Positions 34,861-44,609 of a stretch of DNA of 64,000 nt are shown piece after piece (position 1 is the stretch's first letter; each line of letters begins with the position of its first letter). The position numbers and the translations under genes are program-made. The notes under the pieces were generated by a model that was not told the DNA's origin, made no database searches, and was given only the letters and a program-made list of their open reading frames with translations. This DNA comes from Pseudopyrenochaeta lycopersici (Eukaryota > Ascomycota > Dothideomycetes > Pleosporales > Pseudopyrenochaetaceae): contig NHZP01000022.1 in assembly GCA_003313425.1 (NCBI GenBank), positions 62,001 through 126,000 of the forward strand, given 5' to 3'.

Positions 34861-37461
34861 GGGGTATACTTGCCAGGGAGGAATATAAGATTGGATTGAG
34901 GAGAAAGGAGATAAATCTATGCAGTAGAATCCTATATGCTGCACACAGACAACAAAACAGTTTGAGGATAATTTAGAAGGCATTGCTCTCCGATCTGTGT
35001 TGAAATAGTGCTGTTCATATCTATATTCTTATAGGCAAGGAGCAAGTAAAAGCTATAGTCTACGTTGTTCTGAGCTCCTCATCACACTAGGCTCGAGTTG
35101 CAAAAGTCCACTAACCAACGCAAGTCTATTTTCCTAGCTCGAGGAGCATACCCGATATTAAAACCAGCTGAAAGCACTCTGCAGACTATGTAGGGGCTTA
35201 TATAAGGATGAGGACCTAATATCTACTAGTACCAAGGACCGGATGCTTGACGGTCTCCGCACCCTTTTCGGAGGAGCTTCAGCGGCGACTAGTTTGGAGA
35301 GAATTACTAAAGAAGTTTCCAAACTCTCTGTCAGGAGACAAGGCAGCCCTATTGCGAAACATTAACATCAAGCCATGTCTATAATGATTATGTTCATTTA
35401 TGGCTATTCATCGCTATTTAAGTTACCTGTGCATAACTTTCCCACTTAGATCAGCGACTTATTCATACATGACCTAGGCTATCATGGTGACTGGTACGGC
35501 TATCATGCATAAGATAGTAAAATAAGAGGTCTAACGAGACTTGTGCTAGAGTTGAGGAGCAAGATTTAGTACCCTGAATAGGCAAAATTAGACTAAAATC
35601 ACTTAATCATCGCTGATATCTCTCACAGAGGCTATGTCATAAAGCATGCTCCCGCCTGCATCTTCGCATTGAGAATTTGGCTCTATTTCTTCCTGGTGCC
35701 GCGACGTCACTCTTAAAACTACTGCCTAGATGACAATAATGTAGGTAGAGTTTCCCAAAAAGAGCCTCGAGCGATTACATTATCTCCCTCCAACTTTTGG
35801 AGTTGTTAAGATTGCGACGGGCGTCATACTTCGATACATAGCACAATGCGTCACCACCTTCAATCGAGCATCGAGCATCATAACGTGAGTTCTCGGTAAA
35901 GGGGTCCATTATTTTGGACTTAAATTACTCTACGAAGCTTCTCCCTTCGTTTAAGAAGACTTTGGAGAAAATAGCACTTGGAGAAGAGTATTTTTTACGC
36001 TGGTGATATGGATAAAACATTCATACAAGCAGCCTAGCGGGTTTTGAAGGGGATAAAAGCATGCACGGTGGAAATCGGAATGACACAGACAGATTGACGT
36101 GGTAGAACTTTTAGGGGTGCCTAAATCTAGGCTCCCTCGATCGAGTGTAACTTATGCTGATTTTCACGTAGAAAAGTCCAGGCATTCACACAACTGACTA
36201 AATTTGCGCCAATGCATCGCACTGTCGTGCCAGGCTTTCATGGTCATGTGCCGCACGTGACTCGTCTGCCTACTGATATGGACGCCTATATAAACCGCCT
36301 TTGCCTTCCCCTCCCTTCAATTTTCTTTTCATACTTACCAAGATCAGGGTCCGCGAGCACATGGATTTGCGCGACCGGCATAGATCAGCTGCATGGCACA
36401 AAGCGGGACTGGTCTGAGTCTGATAGCTCTGTTTGGGCAATCTCTGGCGTAATTTTTGTTTTCTTCATTGATTCTCTGGCGCCATAGGCGGAAGGTCGAG
36501 GAAGGAGGCTGCCAAGTCTAGTGGGACGCATAGGAGTGGAGATCGAGATGACTGGGCAATTGGTGTTGTGCTAATTAACGGAGAAGGGGCTTGTGACTTC
36601 CTCGTCAGATTTTGGTCGGTTTATCCGAGCTTAAAATGGAATGGAATGGGCTCCCATATTATCCCAAACTCTTTTTCTTTACCGTGTATAGGTCCTCGGT
36701 GTATGCGATTTCATTGTTTCAAGCGACATATAGAACAATATAGAAGTCCTATGTCTCGTACCTCCAGACCCTTTGTATGAATTTTGACTCTAAGGCAGAA
36801 GTAAATCGGCAACAAGACATGAAAGATAGTGGCCGGGCAGCATTTTTTGCTTTCTCATTGTACTTCAGGCATGGCAATGAGCTCACAAGGTGCCCCGGAA
36901 CATAATTGGATTGGCCCTGATCAGGAAACAGTATTGACTCAAGAAATTGATCATCGTGCGCAAGTGCCACAACCGCAGGCCTAAATTGGAAAGCTATTGC
37001 TTGCATTATCTCACCATCATCGCCATCATTGCCATTGTCCTCGTAGCCGCCATGAGCCTCTACCTCAAGGAATTTTGACAAGGCCACGAATGATTATGAT
37101 TACTTTTTGATAAGTTATTGGGATATTGACCATGGAGTGGCAAGTTGCTCTCAGTCTGTTTCTGGGATCGGGCATTTCGTTATATTTTTTGACTTGGGTA
37201 AGGCAGCCTCCTCCAACCCTTCGAAGATCGAGACATCGCCATTAGAAAGTGGGATAAATTCGAAACAATGTAGACCCTGAACATACTCTTTGGCTATCTA
37301 TCAGCGGAATTTTGCAGCCTAATGAGAGCTCAAGGCGGGATTCAAGCTGCATGACCGGCCGCAGCTGGAACGATTGGTCACGTGCACTAATATCGGAATA
37401 GGCTGCGATTGAAAATCAAACCTGGGCAGGATTCGATTTCAACACTCTAAAGATTGTGAAT
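34861..37461. other. Gene-poor stretch of 2.6 kb
   Basis: AT-rich sequence with stop codons in all frames and no recognisable protein. Frames near 36212-36487 (+) and 36749-37087 (-) are open but show no family motif, and the latter lacks an ATG. I found no terminal repeats or transposase motifs, so a mobile element is possible but unsupported. Confidence 0.4.
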
Positions 37462-38793
37462 ATGATCAATTCTATACCATGTCAGTCTCGCCTCGATTGC
37501 AAGTTCCATAAATCTTACTTTCCAAGACCACACGGCTCAAACGTCTGGGCTCGTGCTCAAGACGGGAAGGTTCTGGGCAAACATGATAGCAATGAGCTTG
37601 CGAGCGAACAACAGGCATCAGCTGATTTCAAAACCTCCATTGCCACAGTGGCAGGGCGATCGCAAATCGAAATTCTTCCTCGAGAGCTGTTCTTGCTCGT
37701 GTTGCAGGACCTGGGTCCACCAGAGAAGGCAAGCCTTATGCTGACTAGTCGGTCTATGGCATACGCCGTGGGACAAACTAGCTGGGATACAACCATAGAA
37801 GGGAATCGGGCCGAAGCAAATGATTTCCTGCGGGTCCTGGTGCGAGACATCAGCGAGCGATACTGGCATTGCGAGGAATGCGTGTTGCTCCACCGGCGGG
37901 CCTTCACCGCAGCGCCATGTTACGGCTTTTTCGGAAGGCTTTCGGGCTTTAAGTCTGTCTTGAGGCCGCAGAGACAGCACCTTAACGAAGCACAGTTCCA
38001 TGTCCGCCTTCAGGGGGCACCTCTCTATACTTTATCCTTCCCGTTGGTGAAAGCTATCATGGATCGTCACTTTCAAAGCGCAGATACGGGACTATGCATC
38101 AATACTCTAAGATGCAGCGGCATACGCAAGTTTCCATACCCTGATGAGATGGAGAGCATGATCCTGAAGCATGACTTTCAGCCGAAAATCGTCTTGGATC
38201 GCTTGTTGCTAAAGGCTACGTATACATGGGAGTTAGAGAACTGGAGGGACATCCTGGCAGATCCCAACAAGCTGCAGTTGAATGATGAGAAGAAAAACAT
38301 TCAAGCAGAGTCGCTTCTGAAGGAGGTCGATCTGTGGGTTTGCGAGCATATGGATGCAATAGCAATGCTTCGAGACGCAGCACAACGTCCCCTGACTCGG
38401 TTAGAGCTTCGTTGCCAGTACTGCCCTACACAGTTCTGGGTCATGTTCACCACAGGACACTTGATGAAGTATTACATCCAGTTCCAGGCATGGCACAATC
38501 TGGGGCCTTGTCGACAATCAGGGGAACAGAGATGGACACATTTGGTGAGCAGTGGAGCTGAGAAAGAAGAGTATGAGTGGCAGAAATGGTCAAAAACAAT
38601 GCAAGACTGTGCAGACGAAGATATATGGAAAGGTTATGAATGGATCCAGTTTAGTACTCGGAAAGAGTTTGAGGGGAAAGAAGGCAGATTCGGACGACAT
38701 CCTTGGGACCGCCGATTCTATCCAGACGAACACAGTAAAGATAAGTATAGAAGAAAGAAGCAGCTGCCCAGAAGTGCTGCAGAGACGTTATAG
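37462..38793 (+). CDS. F-box protein with CxxC motifs
   Basis: F-box proteins usually dock targets to SCF ubiquitin ligases through Skp1. A single exon gives 443 aa. The F-box is at about 70-110 (IEILPRELFLLVLQDLGPPEKASLMLTS). It is followed by CEECVLLHRR (about 140) and later CQYCPTQF (about 315). The C-terminal third is charged and Trp-rich (WQKWSKTMQDC, YEWIQFSTRKEFEGKEG). I used ATG 37462; two codons upstream the frame begins only with GTG. The target is unknown. The architecture resembles the second F-box gene at 41409. Confidence 0.75.
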   Translation: MINSIPCQSRLDCKFHKSYFPRPHGSNVWARAQDGKVLGKHDSNELASEQQASADFKTSIATVAGRSQIEILPRELFLLVLQDLGPPEKASLMLTSRSMAYAVGQTSWDTTIEGNRAEANDFLRVLVRDISERYWHCEECVLLHRRAFTAAPCYGFFGRLSGFKSVLRPQRQHLNEAQFHVRLQGAPLYTLSFPLVKAIMDRHFQSADTGLCINTLRCSGIRKFPYPDEMESMILKHDFQPKIVLDRLLLKATYTWELENWRDILADPNKLQLNDEKKNIQAESLLKEVDLWVCEHMDAIAMLRDAAQRPLTRLELRCQYCPTQFWVMFTTGHLMKYYIQFQAWHNLGPCRQSGEQRWTHLVSSGAEKEEYEWQKWSKTMQDCADEDIWKGYEWIQFSTRKEFEGKEGRFGRHPWDRRFYPDEHSKDKYRRKKQLPRSAAETL

Positions 38794-38808
38794 TGAAGTG
38801 AACCCAGC

Positions 38809-39462
38809 TTAGAAGAATTCAAATCCATTCCACCAGATGTAGCCAAAAACGCTGATAGCACTAAGTGCCGCAAAAGGGAGACTCATCTCGATGACGCTCC
38901 AGATCCATAGTGTGCCGACTGGAGGCGCCGCCTTCATGACGTGGAAGTAGCCATGTTTGTTACCGGCAAAGACGAGATAGCAGCCGGCGACGATGGAACC
39001 TACGAAGAAGACAATGTCTCTCAGCATGGGGAAGCGGTACGAGAAGTCGACGTGGGTGAGGTAAACCAGTAGGACGAATATGGGCGTGGCTGTAGCGGCG
39101 CGCTTGAATATTTCGTTCCATAGGATGTCCTCGCGGTACTGGCTGTAGACAATGACATCGAGGGTGAGGTGCAGGGCGGCCATGGAGACGGAATACAGGA
39201 TGGCGTCGCCAATGGGGCCTATGACAGGCTCGTCGTCGGCCAGAGTGCGTCCACCGGGCTTGCTCTTGTCCAACTCGCGCTGGCGCTCTTCTGCAAGCTG
39301 GAACAGAGTCTTGCCCTTTGGAGCCGAGTAGTCGGGGTGCTTGAGGATCATCTCCACGGCATCCTCGTCGAGCTCGGTGGTGGGCTGGAAGGCGGCGCCG
39401 GTGGCTCTTGCGTTCTGTGCCGACTCTTTCGCGCGCCGCTCTTTCCGATTGCCGGCGGCCAT
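38809..39462 (-). CDS. Small multi-pass membrane protein, DUF7719-like
   Basis: 217 aa in one exon. The first 100 residues are charged (AAGNRKERRAKESAQNAR; PTTELDEDAVEMILKHPD). About four hydrophobic segments follow (ILYSVSMAALHLTLDVIVYS; IFVLLVYLTHV; DIVFFVGSIVAGCYLVFAG; FAALSAISVFGYIWW), ending WNGFEFF. It matches my memory of a conserved but uncharacterised fungal family; no function is established. The frame is stop-free upstream to 40149, but that extension is antisense to GPI12, so ATG 39462 (GCCATGG context) is used. The start is 225 bp from the divergent GPI12 ATG, and the stop is 15 bp past the stop of the convergent F-box gene. Confidence 0.75.
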   Translation of the reverse strand: MAAGNRKERRAKESAQNARATGAAFQPTTELDEDAVEMILKHPDYSAPKGKTLFQLAEERQRELDKSKPGGRTLADDEPVIGPIGDAILYSVSMAALHLTLDVIVYSQYREDILWNEIFKRAATATPIFVLLVYLTHVDFSYRFPMLRDIVFFVGSIVAGCYLVFAGNKHGYFHVMKAAPPVGTLWIWSVIEMSLPFAALSAISVFGYIWWNGFEFF

Positions 39463-39687
39463 GGTGTTTTTGGTGAAGAAATGCGGTCGGGCTTGGTTGC
39501 GGGCGCAAAAAAAGCGGCGTGCGGCTCTGGACAGATCGAACATGACGTGGGTCAAAGCTCCTGCATAGCTCCCGGCGGCTCCCTTAGCTCTGCTCCCACG
39601 ACATCTCCTCGCCCACAGCGCAAAGATTGCCGACAGCAGGCCATGGCGTGTAGCAATTGAGGAGCCCTGGTGCATCCCCTCCCCACC

Positions 39688-40640
39688 ATGAACTGGGTTG
39701 CATGGGCGTCGCTGCCCCTCATTTTGTTCGGCTTCTGGATGTATACCAGCACCCTCGTAGCCTCGTTCCCCACGCTGAAGCACAAGCGCATCCTGCTCCT
39801 CATTGCGCATCCTGACGACGAGGCCATGTTCTTTGCACCCACTCTGCTGGCGTTGACGCGTCCAGAAGACGGAAACCACGTCAAGATCCTGTGTTTGAGC
39901 AGCGGTATGGCCCCTGTTTCCTGGCGAATAACGGGCTTGGGCACCGACTAAGCGTTGGGTGACACAGGCGATGCCGATGGCCTGGGCGAAGTCCGCAAGA
40001 AGGAGCTGGCCAAGAGCGGACTGCAGCTGGGGATTGGCAGCAGGGACGACATCCTCATCGTCGATGACAAGTGGGTGCGCCCGAGCGAAGCTGCGCAACG
40101 CCCGACTAATGGCAGCCCAGAAACTTCCCCGACTCGATGACGGTGACATGGCACCCCCGCCTGATTTCCAATCTCCTCACCACCGCCTTCGCCCCGAACA
40201 TGGCCTCCATTTCGCCCAAAGAGGCACCGCAGGCGACCATCGACGCCATCATCACCTTCGACGCCCACGGCATCTCCGGCCACCCCAACCACAAGTCGCT
40301 CTACCACGGCGCACACACTTTTCTCAAGGCGCTTATGCACAGACATAGTGGGTGGGAGTGCCCCATCAAGCTGTACACCCTCACCACGACATCCATCTTC
40401 CGCAAGTACCTCAGCTTGTTGGACGCTCCAGTCACGATAATTGGCGCTATTGCCAGGAAGAAGGAGCTTGGCAGCTTTCCCACTCCCCTCTTGTTTGCCA
40501 GCTCACCGGTCGGGTACAGGGCCGCCCAGAAGGCCATGACCACAGCACACGAAAGCCAGATGCGGTGGTTCCGTTGGGGCTGGATTACCCTGTCGCGGTA
40601 CATGGTGCTCAACGATCTGAAGAAAGAGAAAACACTCTAA
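39688..40640 (+). CDS. GPI12: GlcNAc-PI de-N-acetylase (PIG-L)
   Basis: Second step of GPI-anchor synthesis on the cytosolic ER face: removes acetate from N-acetylglucosaminyl-phosphatidylinositol. Exons 39688-39904, 39968-40070 and 40121-40640 give 279 aa. An N-terminal membrane anchor (residues 5-27) is followed by the zinc motif AHPDDE (HPDDE at 41-45) and the second motif GHPNH (H161 and H164). The family length is about 250-300 aa. Introns are 63 and 50 nt, and the second junction restores [17 protein letters not shown] 39688 is the first in frame; upstream only GTG. Confidence 0.93.
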
Positions 40641-41408
40641 TTTTAGCAGGGGGTGAGGGCTTACTTGCACGTGCGGGTTCAAATCACCGCGAACCCCAAG
40701 GACACTGGTTGGCCGAGAAGATGAAGATGATTCGTGTGGTCGTACGCGAGCACTTCACTAAATCACCATGTCTCTAATCGCCTGTCTCTTTGGTCAACAT
40801 AGAAGGATAATCGATGATTACCGTGGCCTTTGTGATTGCTCCCGGCGCTCACATTGGTGGTACTGTTGAGCCAACGAAAGGTGGACACACGAGCAAGAGT
40901 GTCAAACTCCGCGTGTGCAGGCTGAGTCGAAAGAGGCAACTATCGGAGCACGGAAGCAATGCCGCGGCTCAGATTTCACATATCGGTGCGCCTGCAGTGT
41001 TCACGGATAGGCGGGCTCAATGACCCGTGTGACCTTATCGTGCATGTCCGCCAGACTCAAGTGATGTCAATGCGTAAGGCTTGCAGCCTGCTCCGCTTTC
41101 TGCTCCTGTCTGCTGCTTAGCTCTACCTTCCCTTACAAAAGATTAGTCTTAGCATCTGATGGACCCTAATCACTACAAGGAGTATAAGACTTGGGGCTGC
41201 CCCTGTGGCGCTCACGTTTCCCGTGACATTGCCAATTAAACCCTCCAGAGTTGCGGGTCAAGCGTCAGCCTAGTGTGTACTATTTCGAAGACTTGCCACG
41301 AAAGGTGGATATGTCCATACGCTGCAAAGATCTTTTGCTAATCAAGGTTCCTCATGATAAGTACTTTCAACCCTCGAAGCACCACGCTGTCTCAAGCGGC
41401 GTTGCTCA
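40641..41408. other. Intergenic, no gene
   Basis: About 770 bp between GPI12 and the F-box gene. Short open frames carry no motif. A TTCAAAT element at about 40678 resembles a tRNA T-loop, but no cloverleaf forms. Confidence 0.4.
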
Positions 41409-41978
41409 ATGTCTCCACCACCTCTACTACGTCTGCCTGTGGAACTCCACCTTGATATACTGTTCTACCTCGGACTGCGCGACAAGTCCAATCTAGCCTT
41501 CACGAATCGCTACTTCAGATCGGTTATTCCACCGCCATCACATAACGATTTTCTCGATGCCGAGTCGACCGCCTGGGCAAAAAAAAACCACTTGTATGCG
41601 TGCAAGGGTTGTGTGCGGTTTCGCCGATTTGAAGAGTTCGCCGATGATATGAAAAAGGGCAAACGGTGCCGCAGTCAAGTAGATGCAAGCACGAGATTCT
41701 GTCTCAAATGCGGGGTAGAAGGCAAGTTGTACGCCCCAGGCACACGTCTCACAATTCACAACAAATCTCATGTGCTGTGTCGGATCTGCGGCATACTTAC
41801 CGATCTCACTGGCGACCAGGGTGTCTGTGCTAGGTGTTTCCTGGGCCCGCGTTGGAATCATATGCGACCCGGGTCTCCAAACGGCCATCGATATGATTAT
41901 GAAGATGATTGGGGTCGTCTGGCTATGTGGTCTCCCAGGCATTCACAAGATTTTCACGGTCTTTGGGCTGATTCTTGA
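41409..41978 (+). CDS. Small F-box protein with Cys pairs
   Basis: 189 aa, single exon. The F-box is right at the N-terminus (residues 4-45: LLRLPVELHLDILFYLGLRDKSNLAFTNRYF). CKGCVRFRRFEEF follows, then FCLKCGVEG, CRICG and CARCFLG, which could bind zinc. The C-terminus, after YDYEDDWGRLAMW, is short and no further domain is seen. The CxxC-V-x2-R-R signature right after the F-box is shared with the 37462 gene. A downstream exon cannot be excluded; the stop falls at 41976-41978 without obvious splice competition. Confidence 0.65.
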   Translation: MSPPPLLRLPVELHLDILFYLGLRDKSNLAFTNRYFRSVIPPPSHNDFLDAESTAWAKKNHLYACKGCVRFRRFEEFADDMKKGKRCRSQVDASTRFCLKCGVEGKLYAPGTRLTIHNKSHVLCRICGILTDLTGDQGVCARCFLGPRWNHMRPGSPNGHRYDYEDDWGRLAMWSPRHSQDFHGLWADS

Positions 41979-42444
41979 ATTTATCTCCGTTGCCTATCTT
42001 GTTCACTCTTGCAGTCGACGATCAAAGACCCGTCACATTACCTAAAGCAACAAAAGTCCCAAGCACCCTTTGAATGTACACGTTTCGTTCATCACTATAC
42101 ATAGGCTCACGATCATGAAGTTCGCATACTGTGGGGTGGTTGTATTCTTGCTATCAACGGCACGTTGTTCTCTGTAAATAATGTTTGAAAATACCGCACG
42201 TGTCTCATTTGCTCGTTGTCCTGCAGCCTTCTTTTAACACGTTGTGTGGCGCCACCTACGATTGGTATTTCAGAATACGCTTACTCCAAGACCTGGCTCA
42301 GGCCTTCACAGCCCACCGTTTACAGAGCTCACAAGATCCTGAAAGTTTATCGTATTGAGTCTTAATAAGACCACCGATTCTCCGCTTGCTACTGAATTGC
42401 CTGTCTGCATCCTCGACCCGTATACCTGACTTGTGCTTTTGACC
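41979..42444. other. Intergenic, no gene
   Basis: About 470 bp. Only a short minus-strand open frame overlaps the next gene's start. Nothing recognised. Confidence 0.4.
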
Positions 42445-43494
42445 ATGACGTACCTGAAAATGATTCAAGACAAGCCAAGTACTCCAGAGATGCGCTTTAC
42501 GGGTCATCATCGACCACTGGCTTTGTCTCAGCGTCTATCATCAGAAATAGCATCATTGATATCAAATCAGTATCTATGGAAAGCAGCTATGAAGCCAGAA
42601 CTAGAAAAACACGAAAAAATAGCCTCAAATCTACATCGCATAACATCAATAGAAAACTCTCCTGACGATTTTGGGCATTTAGGCGGCCAAGAAGCCCTTG
42701 CTTCCCATGCTGGAAGTCCAATGCTTGCCGTTCTTGACCACCAGTGCCTGCATAATCCAAACACCTACCTATCCTTTGCGAGTATTGAGCATTCAAATTG
42801 CGGCTTTTGCAGACCGCTTATGAGGCCGACGCCTGGCTCACACCCCCCGAGCAGGCTACTGGCCATCTTCATACCCAGCCTCAGAGGTGGCGCAGGTAGG
42901 CCTTCAATCTTAGAGGATACAGATACTCTCCCGCCGGCGCTGTATTGGCTAGCTGGTGGGACAGGGAGGAAACCAATCACTGCTGCGTCGTGGAAAGCGC
43001 AAAGACCGAAGAAACGGATGGGTGGCTTGTTTGGGATGGCCGTGTATGGGAAGAGGGCTGGAACGGTTCATGCTAACGAGACTCAAGTGGACAATGCTAT
43101 GAGCGACGACGCAGCTCAAGTGACGAAGGGTAGAATTGGCACTTCAACATCTTCAAAGACGGACACTCGCTCTTTAAAAGGCAGTTCGAAGTCAATAAGG
43201 AGCCTGTCATTGAAAGCGAGATCCGCATCAGAGGCTAGAACTAGTTCATCATCCTCAAGCGCAGGAACTACGAGGGCTGCTTCGGCAACCCTTGCTGCCA
43301 GAAGTGACGAGGCGACAAAAGACATCACTTGTGAAGCTGACCCGGGGGATTTTACTGCTATAGCGCCACAAAGTCGAGCGGTAGAGGACGCGCCGCAGGA
43401 GATACTAGCTGAGGATCTTGGTGATGTTGATGTTGAAGACGGGGCAGAGAAACAGGACATAACTAAAGAAGGAGAAGCACCAAAAGATGTCTGA
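42445..43494 (+). CDS. Hypothetical protein with low-complexity Ser/Ala-rich tail
   Basis: 349 aa from ATG 42445 (the frame reaches upstream only to GTG). Residues 1-120 are mixed and soluble, with an HNPNTYLSF and CGFC region. About 150-220 is rich in Gly, Pro and Lys (LPPALYWLAGGTGRKP; KKRMGGLFGMAVYGKRAG). From about 230 the chain is Ser/Thr/Ala-rich and then acidic, ending EGEAPKDV. No known domain recognised. The 1 kb stop-free length and sharp composition change support a real gene. Function not assignable. Confidence 0.5.
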   Translation: MTYLKMIQDKPSTPEMRFTGHHRPLALSQRLSSEIASLISNQYLWKAAMKPELEKHEKIASNLHRITSIENSPDDFGHLGGQEALASHAGSPMLAVLDHQCLHNPNTYLSFASIEHSNCGFCRPLMRPTPGSHPPSRLLAIFIPSLRGGAGRPSILEDTDTLPPALYWLAGGTGRKPITAASWKAQRPKKRMGGLFGMAVYGKRAGTVHANETQVDNAMSDDAAQVTKGRIGTSTSSKTDTRSLKGSSKSIRSLSLKARSASEARTSSSSSSAGTTRAASATLAARSDEATKDITCEADPGDFTAIAPQSRAVEDAPQEILAEDLGDVDVEDGAEKQDITKEGEAPKDV

Positions 43495-43783
43495 GGTCAG
43501 GGCTATAAAGGCATTGTGTACATTGCCACACTTTGGTGGGTCGTCTACGTGTACCATATAAAACACTTCTGTATAATGTTATCTGCTCTACAGACAACAG
43601 GTGCAGTTTACCCGCAAAATCTACCAAGTGCCGCAGAGCAGCTCGCGCAAGGATGCGCACAGGTCCAAATTTTCCCGAAGGCAGCATCGAAGTCACAAAA
43701 AGATATGCCTAATCACCTTTGCAAGTGAACGGCTCCATTGTTTGTCCTTTTGAGCATGTGAAGAGCCAAAGGGCAAAAAAGCA

Positions 43784-43966
43784 CGCTCCCGTTTGGGGAG
43801 CGCGACCTGTAAACTGGGAGATGCCGCTTTGGGAAGCCCAGTTTTCGGTTCTCACTCTAGTCGAGTGGGGGACTCGAACGAGCGCCAGGTGACAGTCGGT
43901 CTGGAAGAAATCGGGGTTCCGCTAGTGAGATGTACTCACTACCCGGCTCTTATTACCTCTCGACTA
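43784..43966. repeat. Run of consecutive hairpin-forming inverted repeats
   Basis: Stems seen: CGCTCCC/GGGAGCG (43784-43790, 43796-43802); AAACTGGG/CCCAGTTT (43811-43818, 43837-43844); TCGAGT/ACTCGA around five G (43861-43877); GGAA/TTCC (about 43903-43920); TAGTGAG/CTCACTA (43923-43929, 43935-43941). An outer pair, TAGTCGAG/CTCGACTA, spans 43858-43966. No coding frame crosses it. The minus strand of the outer unit has a TTCGAGTCCCCC element like a tRNA T-loop, but its T-stem does not pair. It could be a structured RNA, a decayed tRNA or a small mobile-element relic. Confidence 0.5.
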
Positions 43967-44450
43967 TCAGCTGGTGCTGGTTGATGAATAGAGGAAAGAT
44001 TGTAGCAAATATATAGTCTATGGTTAGTCCATGTTTAGTAGTTGGTGGTGGAGGCCGTAGGTGAGAGCGTTTGTTGTGTGAGGGCGATGACGAAGCCGGC
44101 GCTGATGAGGTGCTCTTAGCGAGAATGATAACGGTGAAGGTGATGGTAATCTTTAGGGAGCGTCGAGTAGGTGAAGGCGAGATAATCCATTACGGTTCAT
44201 ACGGTGATGCTTGAGGCTATTGTAAGAGCCAATTTTGGTGGACGTGGAAACGACTATGGGATGTCAGCCACTCTGACGGAATACAAATATGTGAAAAAAT
44301 GGAGAGACATGAAATGCAAGGAGGTAGAGAGACCCTTCTTAGCAAGATTGAGAGACGGTAGGTGTGAGACATAGGATAAAGATTTCAACACTCGCAAGAA
44401 ACAGATCGAAGGACGATAGTTTTGACATGAAAGATGTCTTTCGCACCAGT

Positions 44451-44465
44451 TATATATATATATAT
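44451..44465. repeat. TA dinucleotide microsatellite
   Basis: About seven TA units in a row in non-coding DNA. Confidence 0.8.
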
Positions 44466-44554
44466 CATTAGACGACAAAGTGAAGACAAGAAAGATTTGT
44501 AGAATGGCAGTAAGCTGGAAGGGTATAGAAACATATCTTACACTATCGCTTTTT

Positions 44555-44593
44555 GGGATGGGGATAGGGATAGGTATAAGGATAGGGCATGGG
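44555..44593 (+). repeat. GGGATA-like hexanucleotide tract
   Basis: Imperfect tandem of GGGATG/GGGATA/GGTATA/AGGATA units, with several runs of three or more G. It lies just past the 3' end of the Tim17-like gene. It could form a G-quadruplex on the plus strand; this is inference from the G-runs. Confidence 0.6.
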
Positions 44594-44609
44594 CCACGAT
44601 GCTACTGTC

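Larger units (their letters stand above)
43495..44609. other. Intergenic with hairpin run and simple repeats
   Basis: About 1.1 kb without a coding frame. Contains the hairpin array (43784-43966), a TA microsatellite (about 44451-44465) and a GGGATA-like tract (44555-44593), listed separately. Confidence 0.5.

Noticed and set aside
36749..37087. 112-aa minus-strand frame in the gene-poor stretch
   Set aside because: Starts with GTG, no motif, and no splice partner found.
34861..37461. Transposon relic
   Set aside because: AT-rich and gene-poor, but no terminal repeats, target duplications or transposase motifs could be seen.
39463..40149. Stop-free minus-strand extension of the DUF7719-like frame for 229 codons upstream of its ATG
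   Set aside because: It lies antisense to GPI12, whose zinc motifs and splice joins are clear, and ATG 39462 has good context with a family-like N-terminus after it.
40660..40705. tRNA-like GGGTTCAAATC element
   Set aside because: No matching T-stem or acceptor stem.
43859..43966. tRNA gene on the minus strand
   Set aside because: Acceptor-like ends pair and a T-loop box is present, but the T-stem does not pair and no anticodon arm with sensible loop forms.
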